Shown: positions 7,834 to 16,084, numbered from the stretch's first letter. The stretch is 64,000 bases of DNA from Candidatus Chromulinivoraceae bacterium (GCA_035478595.1 DATIJL010000012.1:62001-126000), one strand, 5' to 3'. Made by a program: numbers and translations. The notes: generated by a model from the letters alone, not told the origin.

Positions 7834-8496
7834 ATGAACGAAGATGAAGTTATTGAAACAAAAAACCCATCAACAAACATACCCCATGTCCGATCGCCTT
7901 ATGAGATGTTGGTACGTCAGAGTAAAAAAATGGGCAATGTAGCGACCAGGGCTTTTAGAGATGTAAAAGATATCTTGCATAAGGAGGTGCAGCTACCAGC
8001 TTGGCAGCGTGCCGCCTTTACACACGCGCCTGCACCGGTACAGAACGAAGTGGATGCGCAAAAAGAAAAAGAGCTTCGGGATGTAGAAAATCTTAAACAT
8101 ATCGTTAAAAAATCCCATGAAGTTTTGGCTAGCGCGCGGACGGTTTTTCCGGTGACACTTTTTCCGGACAGTATTATCGTTGATCGTACTAAGGTAAGCA
8201 TTATTAAACGCGACTTTTTCTGGACGTCAAATACAATTAGTTTTCAGATCGAGGATGTACTGAACGTGTCGTGTGGTACGGGTCCACTGTTTGGTTCTCT
8301 TACGATTGCCAGTCGCGTTATGAGCACGATCGACCATTTTCAAATCAACTTCTTGTGGCGTAATGACGCAATATTCTTTAAGCACCTCATACAGGGGCAT
8401 ATTATTGCAAAAAACAACAAACTTGAAACAGACAAACTATCGCGTAAGGAAATGATAGAAACACTCTGCGAATTGGGGATGGATTCGGATAGATAA
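7834..8496 (+). CDS. Hypothetical protein with PH-like C-terminal domain
   Basis: A 220-residue protein. Residues 1-95 are polar and helical, including a charged stretch after residue 60. The C-terminal half (TVFPVTLFPDSIIVDRTKVSIIKRD..., then ISFQIEDVLNVSCGTGPLFGSLTI) looks like a bacterial PH-like beta-barrel. Unusually for this region it has a real 5' leader: TATAAT at about 7796-7801 and GGAGGT at about 7816-7821, giving ATG 7834. The longer open frame from 7681 would cross the promoter and is rejected. Function unknown. Confidence 0.75.
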   Translation: MNEDEVIETKNPSTNIPHVRSPYEMLVRQSKKMGNVATRAFRDVKDILHKEVQLPAWQRAAFTHAPAPVQNEVDAQKEKELRDVENLKHIVKKSHEVLASARTVFPVTLFPDSIIVDRTKVSIIKRDFFWTSNTISFQIEDVLNVSCGTGPLFGSLTIASRVMSTIDHFQINFLWRNDAIFFKHLIQGHIIAKNNKLETDKLSRKEMIETLCELGMDSDR

Positions 8497-8516
8497 GGTA
8501 TGGCGCGTAAGTGCGC

Positions 8517-8522
8517 TATACT
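8517..8522 (+). promoter_or_regulatory. -10 box of the RNase H gene (leaderless)
   Basis: TATACT ends 7 nt before ATG 8530, and this selects the internal ATG over the longer frame from 8500. Confidence 0.6.
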
Positions 8523-8529
8523 AAAAAGC

Positions 8530-8952
8530 ATGATTACGTATTATACCGATGGGAGCTGTAGTCCCAACCCTGGTCCTGGTGGCTTTGCCGTGATAAAAAA
8601 CATGCAACCTGAAGTTTTGGGTGCTGAGGCGGACTCGACTAATATTCGCATGGAAGGAAAGGCGCTTATTGCTGCTCTAAAAGATGCTGATGGCGCCGAA
8701 TGTGAAATCTATACTGACAGTGAGTTTTGGATTAATGTCATCACTAAATGGTCGCTTGGTTGGGAGAGGAACGGCTGGAAGAAAAAAGGCGGTGAGATCA
8801 AAAACCTCGATATAGTACAGGAAGTCTGTCCGCTATATCGTAACTCGCATGCGCAGTTGATTTGGGTACGCGGGCACAACAACGATCCAGGTAATGAGAT
8901 GGCTGATGAATGGGCAAATAAAGCTCGCGAGAAACATCTAGAGGAAAAATAA
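8530..8952 (+). CDS. rnhA: Ribonuclease HI
   Basis: A 140-residue RNase HI that cleaves the RNA strand of RNA-DNA hybrids. Catalytic positions are visible: YTDGSCSPNPGPGG (first Asp), MEGKAL (Glu), YTDSEF (second Asp) and the C-terminal WVRGHNNDPGNEMADE (His and last Asp). Length matches the stand-alone enzyme. A -10 box 7 nt upstream fixes the start at 8530. The next gene begins 5 nt after the stop, so they probably share a transcript. Confidence 0.93.
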   Translation: MITYYTDGSCSPNPGPGGFAVIKNMQPEVLGAEADSTNIRMEGKALIAALKDADGAECEIYTDSEFWINVITKWSLGWERNGWKKKGGEIKNLDIVQEVCPLYRNSHAQLIWVRGHNNDPGNEMADEWANKAREKHLEEK

Positions 8953-8957
8953 CACTT

Positions 8958-9437
8958 GTGAATGCTGATGAAATTAACCGGCAAAAAGTTATGCAACTTG
9001 CAACGACAAAGGCGGGGCAGCCATGGGTATGTTCGGTATATTTTGTTGTAGATGATGGTAAGTTCTATTGGCTTAGTTTGCCCGATAGGCGCCATAGTCG
9101 GGAGCTCGCACAAAATAAAAAAGCGGCTGTGACGATAGCTATTAAGCAATCAATGCCAGTCATTGGGCTTCAGGCAGAGGGAACTGTCAGAACCGTCCGC
9201 AACCTTGATGAGATAGAACGTGTACTCGCAGTATATGTAAAGAAATACAAACAAGGTGTGAACTTTGTAGAACGCTTTAAGAAGGGTGAAAACCGGCACA
9301 TGTTATATTGTTTAACGCCTCGTGAGATTATGCTGTTTGATGAGTCAAACTTGTTAGACGCACCGTATAAACGCATTACAATCGATGTTATGCAGCTTAG
9401 CAGCAGTGCTTTGCAACGCGTTGGCAAGGTTCGATAG
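8958..9437 (+). CDS. Pyridoxamine 5'-phosphate oxidase-like flavin-binding protein
   Basis: A 159-residue split-barrel protein of the PNPOx-like family: an N-terminal helix, then GQPWVCSVYFVVDDGKFYWLSL, then RHSRELAQNKKAAVTIA. The family binds FMN or F420 and acts as an oxidoreductase, but many members are not true vitamin B6 enzymes. The start is GTG at 8958, 5 nt after rnhA; GAGGA lies about 14 nt upstream. Substrate and cofactor cannot be read from sequence alone. Confidence 0.82.
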   Translation: MNADEINRQKVMQLATTKAGQPWVCSVYFVVDDGKFYWLSLPDRRHSRELAQNKKAAVTIAIKQSMPVIGLQAEGTVRTVRNLDEIERVLAVYVKKYKQGVNFVERFKKGENRHMLYCLTPREIMLFDESNLLDAPYKRITIDVMQLSSSALQRVGKVR

Positions 9438-9487
9438 TAGACATTTTGGCGTTGATCGTGTACGCTAACTAATGTTAACAATTCAAA

Positions 9488-9585
9488 AATATCAAGAGAG
9501 CGACGAGGGACTGGCCTTATGACTCGCCGGCAACCTGCTAGAAAGCAAGGTGCCACATCCAGCCTGGGTTTCCGGGAAAGATATT
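9488..9585 (+). promoter_or_regulatory. SAM-I (S-box) riboswitch
   Basis: The aptamer core of the S-box class is recognisable: AATATC (P1 5' strand, 9488-9493), the AAGAGAG kink-turn stretch, GAGGGACTGGCC, GCCGGCAACC, an AAGGTGCC segment, a small hairpin, and GAAAGATATT closing P1 (9580-9585). It sits directly before metK, the expected target: SAM excess should shut down SAM synthesis. No U-rich intrinsic terminator follows; instead a hairpin covers the metK ribosome site, so control is probably translational. Confidence 0.9.
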
Positions 9586-9595
9586 AATTCTTTTA

Positions 9596-9632
9596 ACTCT
9601 TTTCTAGAAGCCAGGGGCGGATAGAAAGGAGT
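9596..9632 (+). promoter_or_regulatory. Shine-Dalgarno-sequestering hairpin of the metK leader
   Basis: ACTCTTTTCTA (9596-9606) pairs along all 11 positions (one G-U) with TAGAAAGGAGT (9622-9632), which contains the AAGGAG ribosome-binding site of metK. This is the likely expression platform of the S-box riboswitch. Confidence 0.75.
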
Positions 9633-9637
9633 TTTTT

Positions 9638-10603
9638 ATGTCTGTACTATATCGAACGGCCGAGAGTGTATCGCCAAAACACCCGGATAAACTATGTGAT
9701 CAAATTTCAGATGCAATTTTAGATGCGCATCTCGAAGAGGATCCACAAGCACGCGTGGCGGTTGATGTGGCGGGGGGTCACGGTTACGTATTTGTAACGG
9801 GTGAGGTGACCAGCGGTGCACAGAACGTTGATGTTGAGTCGATCGTAAAGCGCATCGCAGGTGACGTAACTGTGTATAAACATATTACTCACCAAAGTAA
9901 AGAAATTGCTCAAGGTGTTGATGTGGGTGGTGCGGGTGACCAGGGTATTATGATTGGCTATGCGACGGATGAGACGCCAGAGCTGCTACCACTTGAGGTT
10001 ATTTTATCGCGCCGACTGAATGAACACCTATACAAACGTTGGCCACATGATGGTAAAACGCAGGTTACCTTACAAGACGATGTCATTATGTCGGTTGTTG
10101 CAAGTTTTCAACATGCGCCAAGTGTTGAGCTCAATAAAGAAGTCCGATCGTGGCTCGCGCAGTATAAAACGAGTGACGATGTTATCTTGTATTGCAACCC
10201 GAGTGGCGATTGGGATCAAGGTGGTTTTGATGCCGATGCCGGCCTTACGGGGCGTAAGCTGATTGTTGATAATTATGGTCCGCGGATTTCAATTGGTGGC
10301 GGTGCATTTAGTGGTAAGGACGCAAGTAAGGTAGATAGAAGCGCGGCGTATATGGCGCGAAAAATTGCTGTTGATTATCTGAATAATCGACAGGCACATG
10401 AGGTTTTTGTTCGACTTGCTTATGCGATAGGTGTTGCAGAGCCACTCGAAGCCAGCGTTATTATCGATGGTAAACATGAGGTGGTAGAAGGTTATGATCT
10501 TACACCGCACGGTATCATCGCATCACTTGATTTACTACGTCCTCAGTATGAAAAAACGGCACGGTATGGTCACTTTGGTCATGGCTTTAGTTGGGATAAA
10601 TAA
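9638..10603 (+). CDS. metK: S-adenosylmethionine synthetase
   Basis: A 321-residue enzyme making SAM from methionine and ATP. Signatures include SPKHPDKLCDQISDAILD at the N terminus (ATP and metal site), GEVTS, GAGDQGIMIGYA and DRSAAYMARKIA. It is shorter than the usual 380 or so residues, with reduced loops in the central and C-terminal domains; all core motifs remain. Translation starts at ATG 9638 behind AAGGAG (9627-9631), which is held in a hairpin controlled by the upstream S-box element. No other methionine-cycle gene is adjacent. Confidence 0.95.
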   Translation: MSVLYRTAESVSPKHPDKLCDQISDAILDAHLEEDPQARVAVDVAGGHGYVFVTGEVTSGAQNVDVESIVKRIAGDVTVYKHITHQSKEIAQGVDVGGAGDQGIMIGYATDETPELLPLEVILSRRLNEHLYKRWPHDGKTQVTLQDDVIMSVVASFQHAPSVELNKEVRSWLAQYKTSDDVILYCNPSGDWDQGGFDADAGLTGRKLIVDNYGPRISIGGGAFSGKDASKVDRSAAYMARKIAVDYLNNRQAHEVFVRLAYAIGVAEPLEASVIIDGKHEVVEGYDLTPHGIIASLDLLRPQYEKTARYGHFGHGFSWDK

Positions 10604-10651
10604 ATTGTCGGTTCCGCGAGTTTTGCTGTTACTTCCTTTTTCGTAGGTGGT

Positions 10652-10657
10652 ATAATA
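10652..10657 (+). promoter_or_regulatory. -10 box upstream of the KwaB-like gene
   Basis: A perfect TATAAT lies 33 nt before the start codon, giving a short leader of about 27 nt, unlike the leaderless pattern nearby. Confidence 0.5.
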
Positions 10658-10690
10658 TGACTAATCGTAACTAAGACAGAAAGTTAGAAT

Positions 10691-11671
10691 ATGGAAAACG
10701 AAACCCGCGAACCGACCGATATTTTTCTATGGGCAAATAATACTGATGGCGTTAAAAAAGACCTAGATGTTGAATTCTTTTTGTTTAACAAAAACTACAC
10801 GCCCTATAGTACGCATTTTGGCAGCGACCTAAATGCACAGATTAAACCGCTTTTTTTGTTTGATCTTATTAATTTTGTTAACATGGGTGCTGGAACGGGT
10901 TTGACTGTTCGTGATTTTGAGTTGAGTGATGGCGAAGAGAACACATTGTTACGGACCGATCTTGAAAAAGTAGGGCGTGCCGAAACTCTATTGCATCTTA
11001 TTGAGAACGAACGCCACGATATCGTGGAATTTAGTCAAGAAGAACATGAGTTCAAACGTATTAAAGGTATCGTGGCTAGGTTTACGCATAAGGACGATCC
11101 TAAAAAGGCTTTTTATGTCACGAAAGCAATCTCGCAGGGGCAGGTACTTAACGGCGCAACGAGTTGGGAATTCCGTGACGGCAAATTTGGCGCGTTTCAA
11201 GCTGATGTCGGTTTGAAAATGCCAGACGACAACCAGGTGCTTATCATTGATAAAGATATCTTTGTCTTCAACCAAGCAAAGTTTGAAAAGCTATTTAATT
11301 ACGAATATAAGAAACAGGCTCTTGCTGATCAAAAGGTTGAGGAGATCGAAAAGCAGTATAAGTTAAGTTTTCCTGACGGGCTTGATCTACAGACGCTTGT
11401 GCGTGAACGCAAGAAAATTGTAAATAAATTACAAAAAATGGAGATCGGTAGCGTCACGCAAGAGCAGGCGGTTGAATATGCGGACGGCATGCAGCTAGAG
11501 CTTATGACTGATGATGCTGGCGCTATCATTATTATGGACGGCAATGATTTGGATATGTTTGTAAATCTTATTAACGAAGACTACATAACTAGTGAGATTA
11601 CTGGGAAGCGCTATGAAATTAAAAGTAAGAAACTGCTCGACGAACCAGATGGTGAACCTCCACGCGGGTAG
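10691..11671 (+). CDS. DUF4868 / KwaB-like protein (possible Kiwa defence component)
   Basis: A 326-residue soluble protein resembling the DUF4868 family, to which KwaB of the Kiwa anti-phage system belongs. Matching features are a mid-protein LNGATSWEFRDGKF stretch and the later VLIIDKDIFVFNQAKFEKLFNYEYK, typical of the domain's final third. Kiwa normally pairs KwaB with the membrane protein KwaA; no such partner is adjacent here, so this is an orphan or works with an unlinked partner. The tail (DEPDGEPPRG) is disordered. Family placement is from memory of domain patterns and is moderate. Confidence 0.6.
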   Translation: MENETREPTDIFLWANNTDGVKKDLDVEFFLFNKNYTPYSTHFGSDLNAQIKPLFLFDLINFVNMGAGTGLTVRDFELSDGEENTLLRTDLEKVGRAETLLHLIENERHDIVEFSQEEHEFKRIKGIVARFTHKDDPKKAFYVTKAISQGQVLNGATSWEFRDGKFGAFQADVGLKMPDDNQVLIIDKDIFVFNQAKFEKLFNYEYKKQALADQKVEEIEKQYKLSFPDGLDLQTLVRERKKIVNKLQKMEIGSVTQEQAVEYADGMQLELMTDDAGAIIIMDGNDLDMFVNLINEDYITSEITGKRYEIKSKKLLDEPDGEPPRG

Positions 11672-11677
11672 TCGTCG

Positions 11678-12223
11678 TTAAGTTGCTGATAGAACGACAA
11701 AGCTTGTAGTATTGGCTTTGTCGTTTTCAATATCTGCAGCCAGAATCGAGAGATTATATAACCTAGCTGCCTGGCGTCCAGCAATAGCTGCGCATGTGGG
11801 GTCATTAATCTGTTGTACAAGTCTGACACTAGCGGCCGTGTCGTGATAAGAGATGAGTTTTGCATCAGGAAGATGGGCTGCAAGAAAATTGCTACATTGG
11901 GGTAGGGCAACTGGGTGTGAATAAACGGTTTTGATATCATTCAACTGAGTACCGGGCAATCCTATGAGTTGCTGGGCGATCGGGAGATCTATCCTACCGA
12001 TTTGTGGGTAAGAATGTGCTGCAACAAGATCATTTGATTCTTCGATAGGTCCAAAAGTCGAGTTGGAGACGGCCACAACCGCATAATCAGCTTGGCCATT
12101 TTTTAGGGCTTCAAAGACATCGGCAAATGTTTCTGCCGGTAAGATCTGAGTAGAAGACCCAAACCATTTGTGGGCTGCTTCGTCATGAAACGAACCAGCT
12201 TCTCCCTGAATAGCAACGCGCAT
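11678..12223 (-). CDS. Prephenate dehydratase domain protein (no ACT domain)
   Basis: A 181-residue periplasmic-binding-like PDT domain that would convert prephenate to phenylpyruvate. Family landmarks: IQGEAGSFHDEAA at the N terminus, VVAVSNSTFGPIEESNDLV in place of the usual ENSxxG, the YSHPVALPQC segment and a C-terminal NTTSFVVL in place of the TRF motif. The regulatory ACT domain is absent, so feedback by phenylalanine is not expected. The start at 12223 follows a TACAAT box by 6 nt (leaderless). No neighbouring aromatic pathway genes are present except aroE in the distant transposon, so the physiological role is doubtful. Confidence 0.82.
   Translation of the reverse strand: MRVAIQGEAGSFHDEAAHKWFGSSTQILPAETFADVFEALKNGQADYAVVAVSNSTFGPIEESNDLVAAHSYPQIGRIDLPIAQQLIGLPGTQLNDIKTVYSHPVALPQCSNFLAAHLPDAKLISYHDTAASVRLVQQINDPTCAAIAGRQAARLYNLSILAADIENDKANTTSFVVLSAT
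11693..11728 (+). terminator. Terminator of the KwaB-like gene inside the 3' end of the convergent gene
   Basis: AACGACAAAGC pairs with GCTTTGTCGTT and is followed by TTTC on the plus strand. It lies within the last codons of the convergent prephenate dehydratase gene, so one stretch serves both roles. Confidence 0.55.
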
Positions 12224-12229
12224 AACGTC

Positions 12230-12235
12230 ATTGTA
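12230..12235 (-). promoter_or_regulatory. -10 box of the prephenate dehydratase gene (leaderless)
   Basis: Read on the minus strand, TACAAT ends 6 nt before the ATG at 12223. Confidence 0.6.
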
Positions 12236-12255
12236 TCATGTGTGTATGTTATGTG

Positions 12256-12792
12256 TTAACTGCCGAGGCTTATATAACAGAGTAGCGTGCCGTGACCATC
12301 GTCCCACGAGTAGCCCAGACCGGGCGGGCAATTGCTTGGACCTCCCTCGAAAACCTGCGTAATGGACATACCAGTGCCCCAATAGTTGACGTACGGTCCG
12401 ACCAAATCGCCGTTGATGCGCGAAGGATAATTAGTAGGAACCGTCCCAACCTTTCTGATCTCTGTCATTAAGGCAGTATTTGCAGACTCAAGGTATGAGT
12501 AATTTGGATCGGTCATCGCAGAATCGCGACAACGGTTTTGACCATCAGAGCCAGTTGGAAAGTTGGTTCCGAGGCAGTAATTACCATTCGCAACTTGTGG
12601 ATAGGTACCATATGTCGCTTTATATAATTCAAACAGTTTTTGCCATGTCTTTACCTGAGAATAGCGGTCCGCATTGCGAGCACGTGACTGTGCTCCGTTG
12701 TAGGTCACGAGTATTATAGCTGACAAAATACCAATGACAACAATAACAATAAGGAGTTCGACTATAGTAAAACCGCTTGTGGTTTTCTTCAT
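12256..12792 (-). CDS. Type IV pilin-like prepilin
   Basis: A 178-residue prepilin. The class III signal is textbook: a short basic leader MKKTTSG, then FTIVELLIVIVVIGILSAI with the conserved Glu at mature position 5, cut after Gly7 by prepilin peptidase. The globular part carries four to six Cys residues (CLG, NRCRDS, SNCPPG, LLCY), probably disulfide-bonded outside the cell. I choose ATG 12792 over the longer reading because it gives the proper prepilin leader. Type IV pili are used for attachment to host cells in Saccharibacteria; no assembly genes are in this window. Confidence 0.92.
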   Translation of the reverse strand: MKKTTSGFTIVELLIVIVVIGILSAIILVTYNGAQSRARNADRYSQVKTWQKLFELYKATYGTYPQVANGNYCLGTNFPTGSDGQNRCRDSAMTDPNYSYLESANTALMTEIRKVGTVPTNYPSRINGDLVGPYVNYWGTGMSITQVFEGGPSNCPPGLGYSWDDGHGTLLCYISLGS

Positions 12793-12827
12793 GTTTCTCA
12801 GTATACACCGGCTTGGCATGCAGATGC

Positions 12828-12833
12828 TATAAT
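12828..12833 (+). promoter_or_regulatory. -10 box of the Pif1-like helicase gene (leaderless)
   Basis: TATAAT ends 8 nt before ATG 12842. Confidence 0.6.
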
Positions 12834-12841
12834 GAGTAGAG

Positions 12842-14365
12842 ATGAACCAGGGACTTGCGCTTGAGATAATGCTTTCGGGGGAGAGTGTGCTGCTAACTGG
12901 CCCTGCTGGGGCGGGTAAAACATTTGTATTAAATCAATTTATCCGGCTTGCTAAGGCTGAAGGTAAGCACGTATCGGTAACGGCGACAACTGGCCTTGCA
13001 GCAACGCACCTTGGTGGTACTACTATTCATTCGTGGGCGGGGATTGGTGTTTCGGACTATTTGCCACAAGGTTTTGCTGAGCATCTTTCAAAGGGCCGAT
13101 TCGAAATTATCGAAAAGACCGACGTGCTTATTATTGATGAGATCTCAATGCTGCACGATTACCGTCTTGATATGATCGACGAAGCATGTCGTTTAGTCCG
13201 CCGTAAAGATGTGCCATTTGGTGGAATCCAGCTTATTATGAGTGGTGATTTTTTTCAGTTACCACCGATTAATAGGGGAGATTCACGTGCGGGTGGTTTT
13301 GTTGTTCACAGTAATGTGTGGCGTGAGCTCGATCCGACCGTTTGCTATTTACAGGAACAGCACCGTCAGGACGATGAAATGCTACTCGAAATTTTGAATG
13401 CCCTGCGTGACGGAGATATTAGGCGACATCATGCCGAAAAACTATTGGCTCGTGTAGACCAACAGCCACCTGAAGATGCGCAACTAACTGAACTCCATAC
13501 AGTTAATATTGATGTGGATCGCATAAATGAAGCACGACTTGATGAACTGCCTGGCGATGAGCTATTTTACACCGAAACCACTACTGGATCGGATAACTAT
13601 GTTGAGAACCTTCAGCGCTCAGTATTAGCACCTGAAGTGTTGCGCTTGAAGCAGGGCGCACTTGTAATAGCGGTTAAAAACGCAAGCGATCGTAAATATG
13701 CCAATGGCAGTATTGGTACGGTTATCGAGTTCGAACACAGTACTGAATATCCAGTGGTGCAGTTTAAGAACGGTAATACGGTCACTATGTCACCTGATAC
13801 CTGGGAGCTTCGCGATGGTGATAAAAAACGAGCGAGTATTACCCAAATTCCACTTCGACTTGCATGGGCGATCACTGTCCATAAGAGTCAGGGTATGACA
13901 CTGGATGCTGCGCAGATTGATCTTCGCAAGGCCTTTGTCGAGGGCATGGGCTACGTAGCACTTAGCCGTGTTAAAAACCTCGATAATTTATATCTTCTTG
14001 GCATCAATCGCATGGCGCTCGCTGTGAGTGAGGATGCACAGGCAATTGATAGCCAACTACGCGATAGGGCAAAAGCGGATACGGTGAAATTCGGGCATTT
14101 GGACGAAAAAGCAAAAACTCGTAAAATGACCCCTTCGAAAAACAAAAAAGCTGAAAGTAGTGGGTGGTCTGAGAAAATAGCTAAGATGCGTGAGACTTAC
14201 CCAAACGCATATCGCCCATGGCAACAAACCGACGATGACTTATTAAGACAAGAATTTCAAAACGGCACGACTGTGAAGGAATTGAGTGGAAAGCTCGGAC
14301 GACATGAGGGAAGTATCGTCATGCGATTGCAAAAGCATTTTGGTGAAGATAGTGTAACACTTTAA
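12842..14365 (+). CDS. Pif1/RecD-like superfamily 1 DNA helicase
   Basis: A 507-residue SF1B helicase. The Walker A motif LLTGPAGAGKTFVLN is near residue 20, motif Ia ATTGLAATHLGGTTIHSWAG follows, Walker B is VLIIDEISML, then GDFFQLPP and the C-terminal ITVHKSQGMTLDAAQID and GYVALSRVKNL. Pif1-type helicases unwind DNA 5'-3', including hard structures and R-loops. The final 60 residues (PYRPWQQTDDDLLRQEFQNG preceded by a basic linker) look like a small helix-turn-helix appendage that may bind DNA. A -10 box 8 nt upstream suggests a leaderless message. Confidence 0.92.
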   Translation: MNQGLALEIMLSGESVLLTGPAGAGKTFVLNQFIRLAKAEGKHVSVTATTGLAATHLGGTTIHSWAGIGVSDYLPQGFAEHLSKGRFEIIEKTDVLIIDEISMLHDYRLDMIDEACRLVRRKDVPFGGIQLIMSGDFFQLPPINRGDSRAGGFVVHSNVWRELDPTVCYLQEQHRQDDEMLLEILNALRDGDIRRHHAEKLLARVDQQPPEDAQLTELHTVNIDVDRINEARLDELPGDELFYTETTTGSDNYVENLQRSVLAPEVLRLKQGALVIAVKNASDRKYANGSIGTVIEFEHSTEYPVVQFKNGNTVTMSPDTWELRDGDKKRASITQIPLRLAWAITVHKSQGMTLDAAQIDLRKAFVEGMGYVALSRVKNLDNLYLLGINRMALAVSEDAQAIDSQLRDRAKADTVKFGHLDEKAKTRKMTPSKNKKAESSGWSEKIAKMRETYPNAYRPWQQTDDDLLRQEFQNGTTVKELSGKLGRHEGSIVMRLQKHFGEDSVTL

Positions 14366-14458
14366 TGTTATGCTCTAGAAGATGTCTGATTTTGTAGATT
14401 AGCCCTGCACTTACTTTCTTAAGTTCTTGCTCTTCGAACATTCTAGTCATGAAGAAGA

Positions 14459-14842
14459 TTATGCACTATGGGATTTGAGCCATTTCGCTATAGTTTCGAT
14501 GTCAAGATGTTCAACGGCGATTTGTACGGTAAATTCTTCGAGCTTCTTAGGGTCGGCTACTATAGGCTTACCATTGCGCGCCAAGAAGACACCGCATATA
14601 GTAAGCGCAGTTCTCTTATTGCCATCGCTAAATGGATGATCACCGATGACATTCCTTAAATAGACAGCCGCCTTTGTGTGAAGGGAAGGATACTGTTCTT
14701 GTCCAAATACTTCTTGCTGAGGTGCCGCAACAACCGACATAAGACGTTTTTCATCACGAACGCCATGTGAACCACCGAAATCTTCAACGACTCGAAAGTG
14801 CAGTTGCAGTATTTCTTCTAATGTGAGATGTATATAGCTCAT
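14459..14842 (-). CDS. Fic/Doc family toxin
   Basis: A 127-residue Doc-type protein (death-on-curing). The active-site motif reads HPFSDGNKRTAL, matching Hx[FY]xDGNKR. Doc proteins add phosphate to EF-Tu and arrest translation; other Fic proteins transfer AMP. The N-terminal IHLTLEEILQLH and GGSHGVRDEKRLMSVVAAP are typical of Doc. It overlaps the upstream antitoxin gene by 4 nt, so the two are coupled. Confidence 0.92.
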   Translation of the reverse strand: MSYIHLTLEEILQLHFRVVEDFGGSHGVRDEKRLMSVVAAPQQEVFGQEQYPSLHTKAAVYLRNVIGDHPFSDGNKRTALTICGVFLARNGKPIVADPKKLEEFTVQIAVEHLDIETIAKWLKSHSA

Positions 14843-15060
14843 CGATCAGCAAGATTTTTTAATGTCTGGCCGTACGTTTTAACGAACATGTCGTAGTCTT
14901 GTAATAGATCTTCATGTCGTGTGTCCTTTTTGATGACACGCTCAACTCGAATTCTGAGCATATCGCCACGCTTTGCGCCAAGTATCGCAATATCCTTTTT
15001 AGAAAGGGTTACACCTTCGCTTGAACCGATCTGTATCAACTTTTGTTCCGTTTCAATCAT
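14839..15060 (-). CDS. AbrB/SpoVT-like antitoxin
   Basis: A 73-residue protein whose N-terminal half (LIQIGSSEGVTLSKKDIAILGAKRGDMLRIRV) fits a swapped-hairpin AbrB DNA-binding domain. The C-terminal part (HEDLLQDYDMFVKTYGQTLKNLADR) is a charged helix that would plug the toxin. The start at 15060 rather than 15078 is supported by a TATAAT 7 nt upstream. The pairing of an AbrB-type antitoxin with Doc differs from the classic Phd partner. An inverted repeat over its -10 box suggests autorepression. Confidence 0.85.
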   Translation of the reverse strand: MIETEQKLIQIGSSEGVTLSKKDIAILGAKRGDMLRIRVERVIKKDTRHEDLLQDYDMFVKTYGQTLKNLADR

Positions 15061-15064
15061 GTAT

Positions 15065-15098
15065 CTTATTATAAACATATTATAATAAGTGTCAATAC
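15065..15098 (-). promoter_or_regulatory. Promoter and palindromic operator of the toxin-antitoxin pair
   Basis: CTTATTATAA (15065-15074) and TTATAATAAG (15080-15089) form a perfect 10-bp inverted repeat. On the minus strand it contains the -10 box TATAAT (15073-15068), with TTGACA 16 nt further upstream. Binding by the antitoxin or complex would block RNA polymerase. Confidence 0.75.
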
Positions 15099-15196
15099 AA
15101 ACCTGAGAACTCTACGTCTCAATACACGTGAAAGTGGGGTGCTCGCACTTACCAGAGTAATAGGCGGCGCATTTCTCGTAGTAGGAGGTTTGATCG

Positions 15197-16042
15197 CTAC
15201 TTAAGCTCAATAACCTGTAGTGTTCCGTCGGTAATAATATTGACACCAAATGTTTGACCCCGAAACTTGATGGGCTCACCCGCAGGGATTGTCTCGCGGT
15301 TATGAATGAGATTGGCATCTTTTAATGATTTGATGACAAAATCTCGCTCACTATCAGTGTGCTCATCAATTTTATGAGTCATCTGTAAATTACGAACGCG
15401 AAGGGCGAATGGACCTACATCGTGAGTGGCTGCGCCAATCCAGATTTGTTGTTTCCTGCTTGAGAAGAGTGAAAAGATATTTTGCCAAAAGGTGACATGC
15501 TGATGAGGTTTTTCTTGGTCGTCTGGAAGTAGTTGCCAAAATCGGATATGGTGTCGATGTCGAGGCGTTGGTGGCATGCCGGTCTGTATTTGATATCCAA
15601 TGTCTTGCGACCGACCGAATAGGTATAGCTTACTAAAAGGTGCAGTAGGGTACGGTTGACGTAGCAATATGGCATAGGCTAGTCGTAGCGTATTTTTTGG
15701 CGTTGCTTTATCCGCTGGATACCATCCAGATTTTTGCATGGCGCGCATAAGTTGAGCTTGGCTTTTGCAGACGATAGCAATATTAATTGGGTCACTTGAC
15801 CACCCATCGGCACTTGTGACATAAAGAGGGAGGTGTCTTGGACGAAGTACAAGGTGCCATAAGCGTACTAAAAACGGAATGCCAAAGTATGCTGTTAAAA
15901 GATAGAGCAAAATGATATCAACCAAAAATGGCATATGGTGGCGAAGATAGGGGTAAAACAGAAAAACTGTTTCATAGGCAAGGCCCGCAGCAACAATGCC
16001 GACGAACGCGCGCCAGAGGAGACGGAGGAGAGTACCAATCAT
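15197..16042 (-). CDS. Membrane protein with LssY-like C-terminal domain
   Basis: A 281-residue protein with two or three N-terminal hydrophobic segments (about 1-65), then a soluble domain. Segments such as RHHIRFW, IWIGAATHDVG and MTHKIDEHTDSERDFVI match the pattern of the LssY C-terminal domain. The biochemical role of that domain is unknown; it often accompanies membrane phosphatase domains. It is divergent from the GH1 gene, with only 42 nt between the start codons. The start is the first ATG after the promoter region. Confidence 0.7.
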   Translation of the reverse strand: MIGTLLRLLWRAFVGIVAAGLAYETVFLFYPYLRHHMPFLVDIILLYLLTAYFGIPFLVRLWHLVLRPRHLPLYVTSADGWSSDPINIAIVCKSQAQLMRAMQKSGWYPADKATPKNTLRLAYAILLRQPYPTAPFSKLYLFGRSQDIGYQIQTGMPPTPRHRHHIRFWQLLPDDQEKPHQHVTFWQNIFSLFSSRKQQIWIGAATHDVGPFALRVRNLQMTHKIDEHTDSERDFVIKSLKDANLIHNRETIPAGEPIKFRGQTFGVNIITDGTLQVIELK

Positions 16043-16070
16043 TCCTTTATTTTACATCTAAAATGTGTCG

Positions 16071-16076
16071 TATAAT
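16071..16076 (+). promoter_or_regulatory. -10 box of the GH1 gene (leaderless)
   Basis: TATAAT ends 8 nt before ATG 16085. Confidence 0.6.
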
Positions 16077-16084
16077 AGGATAGT

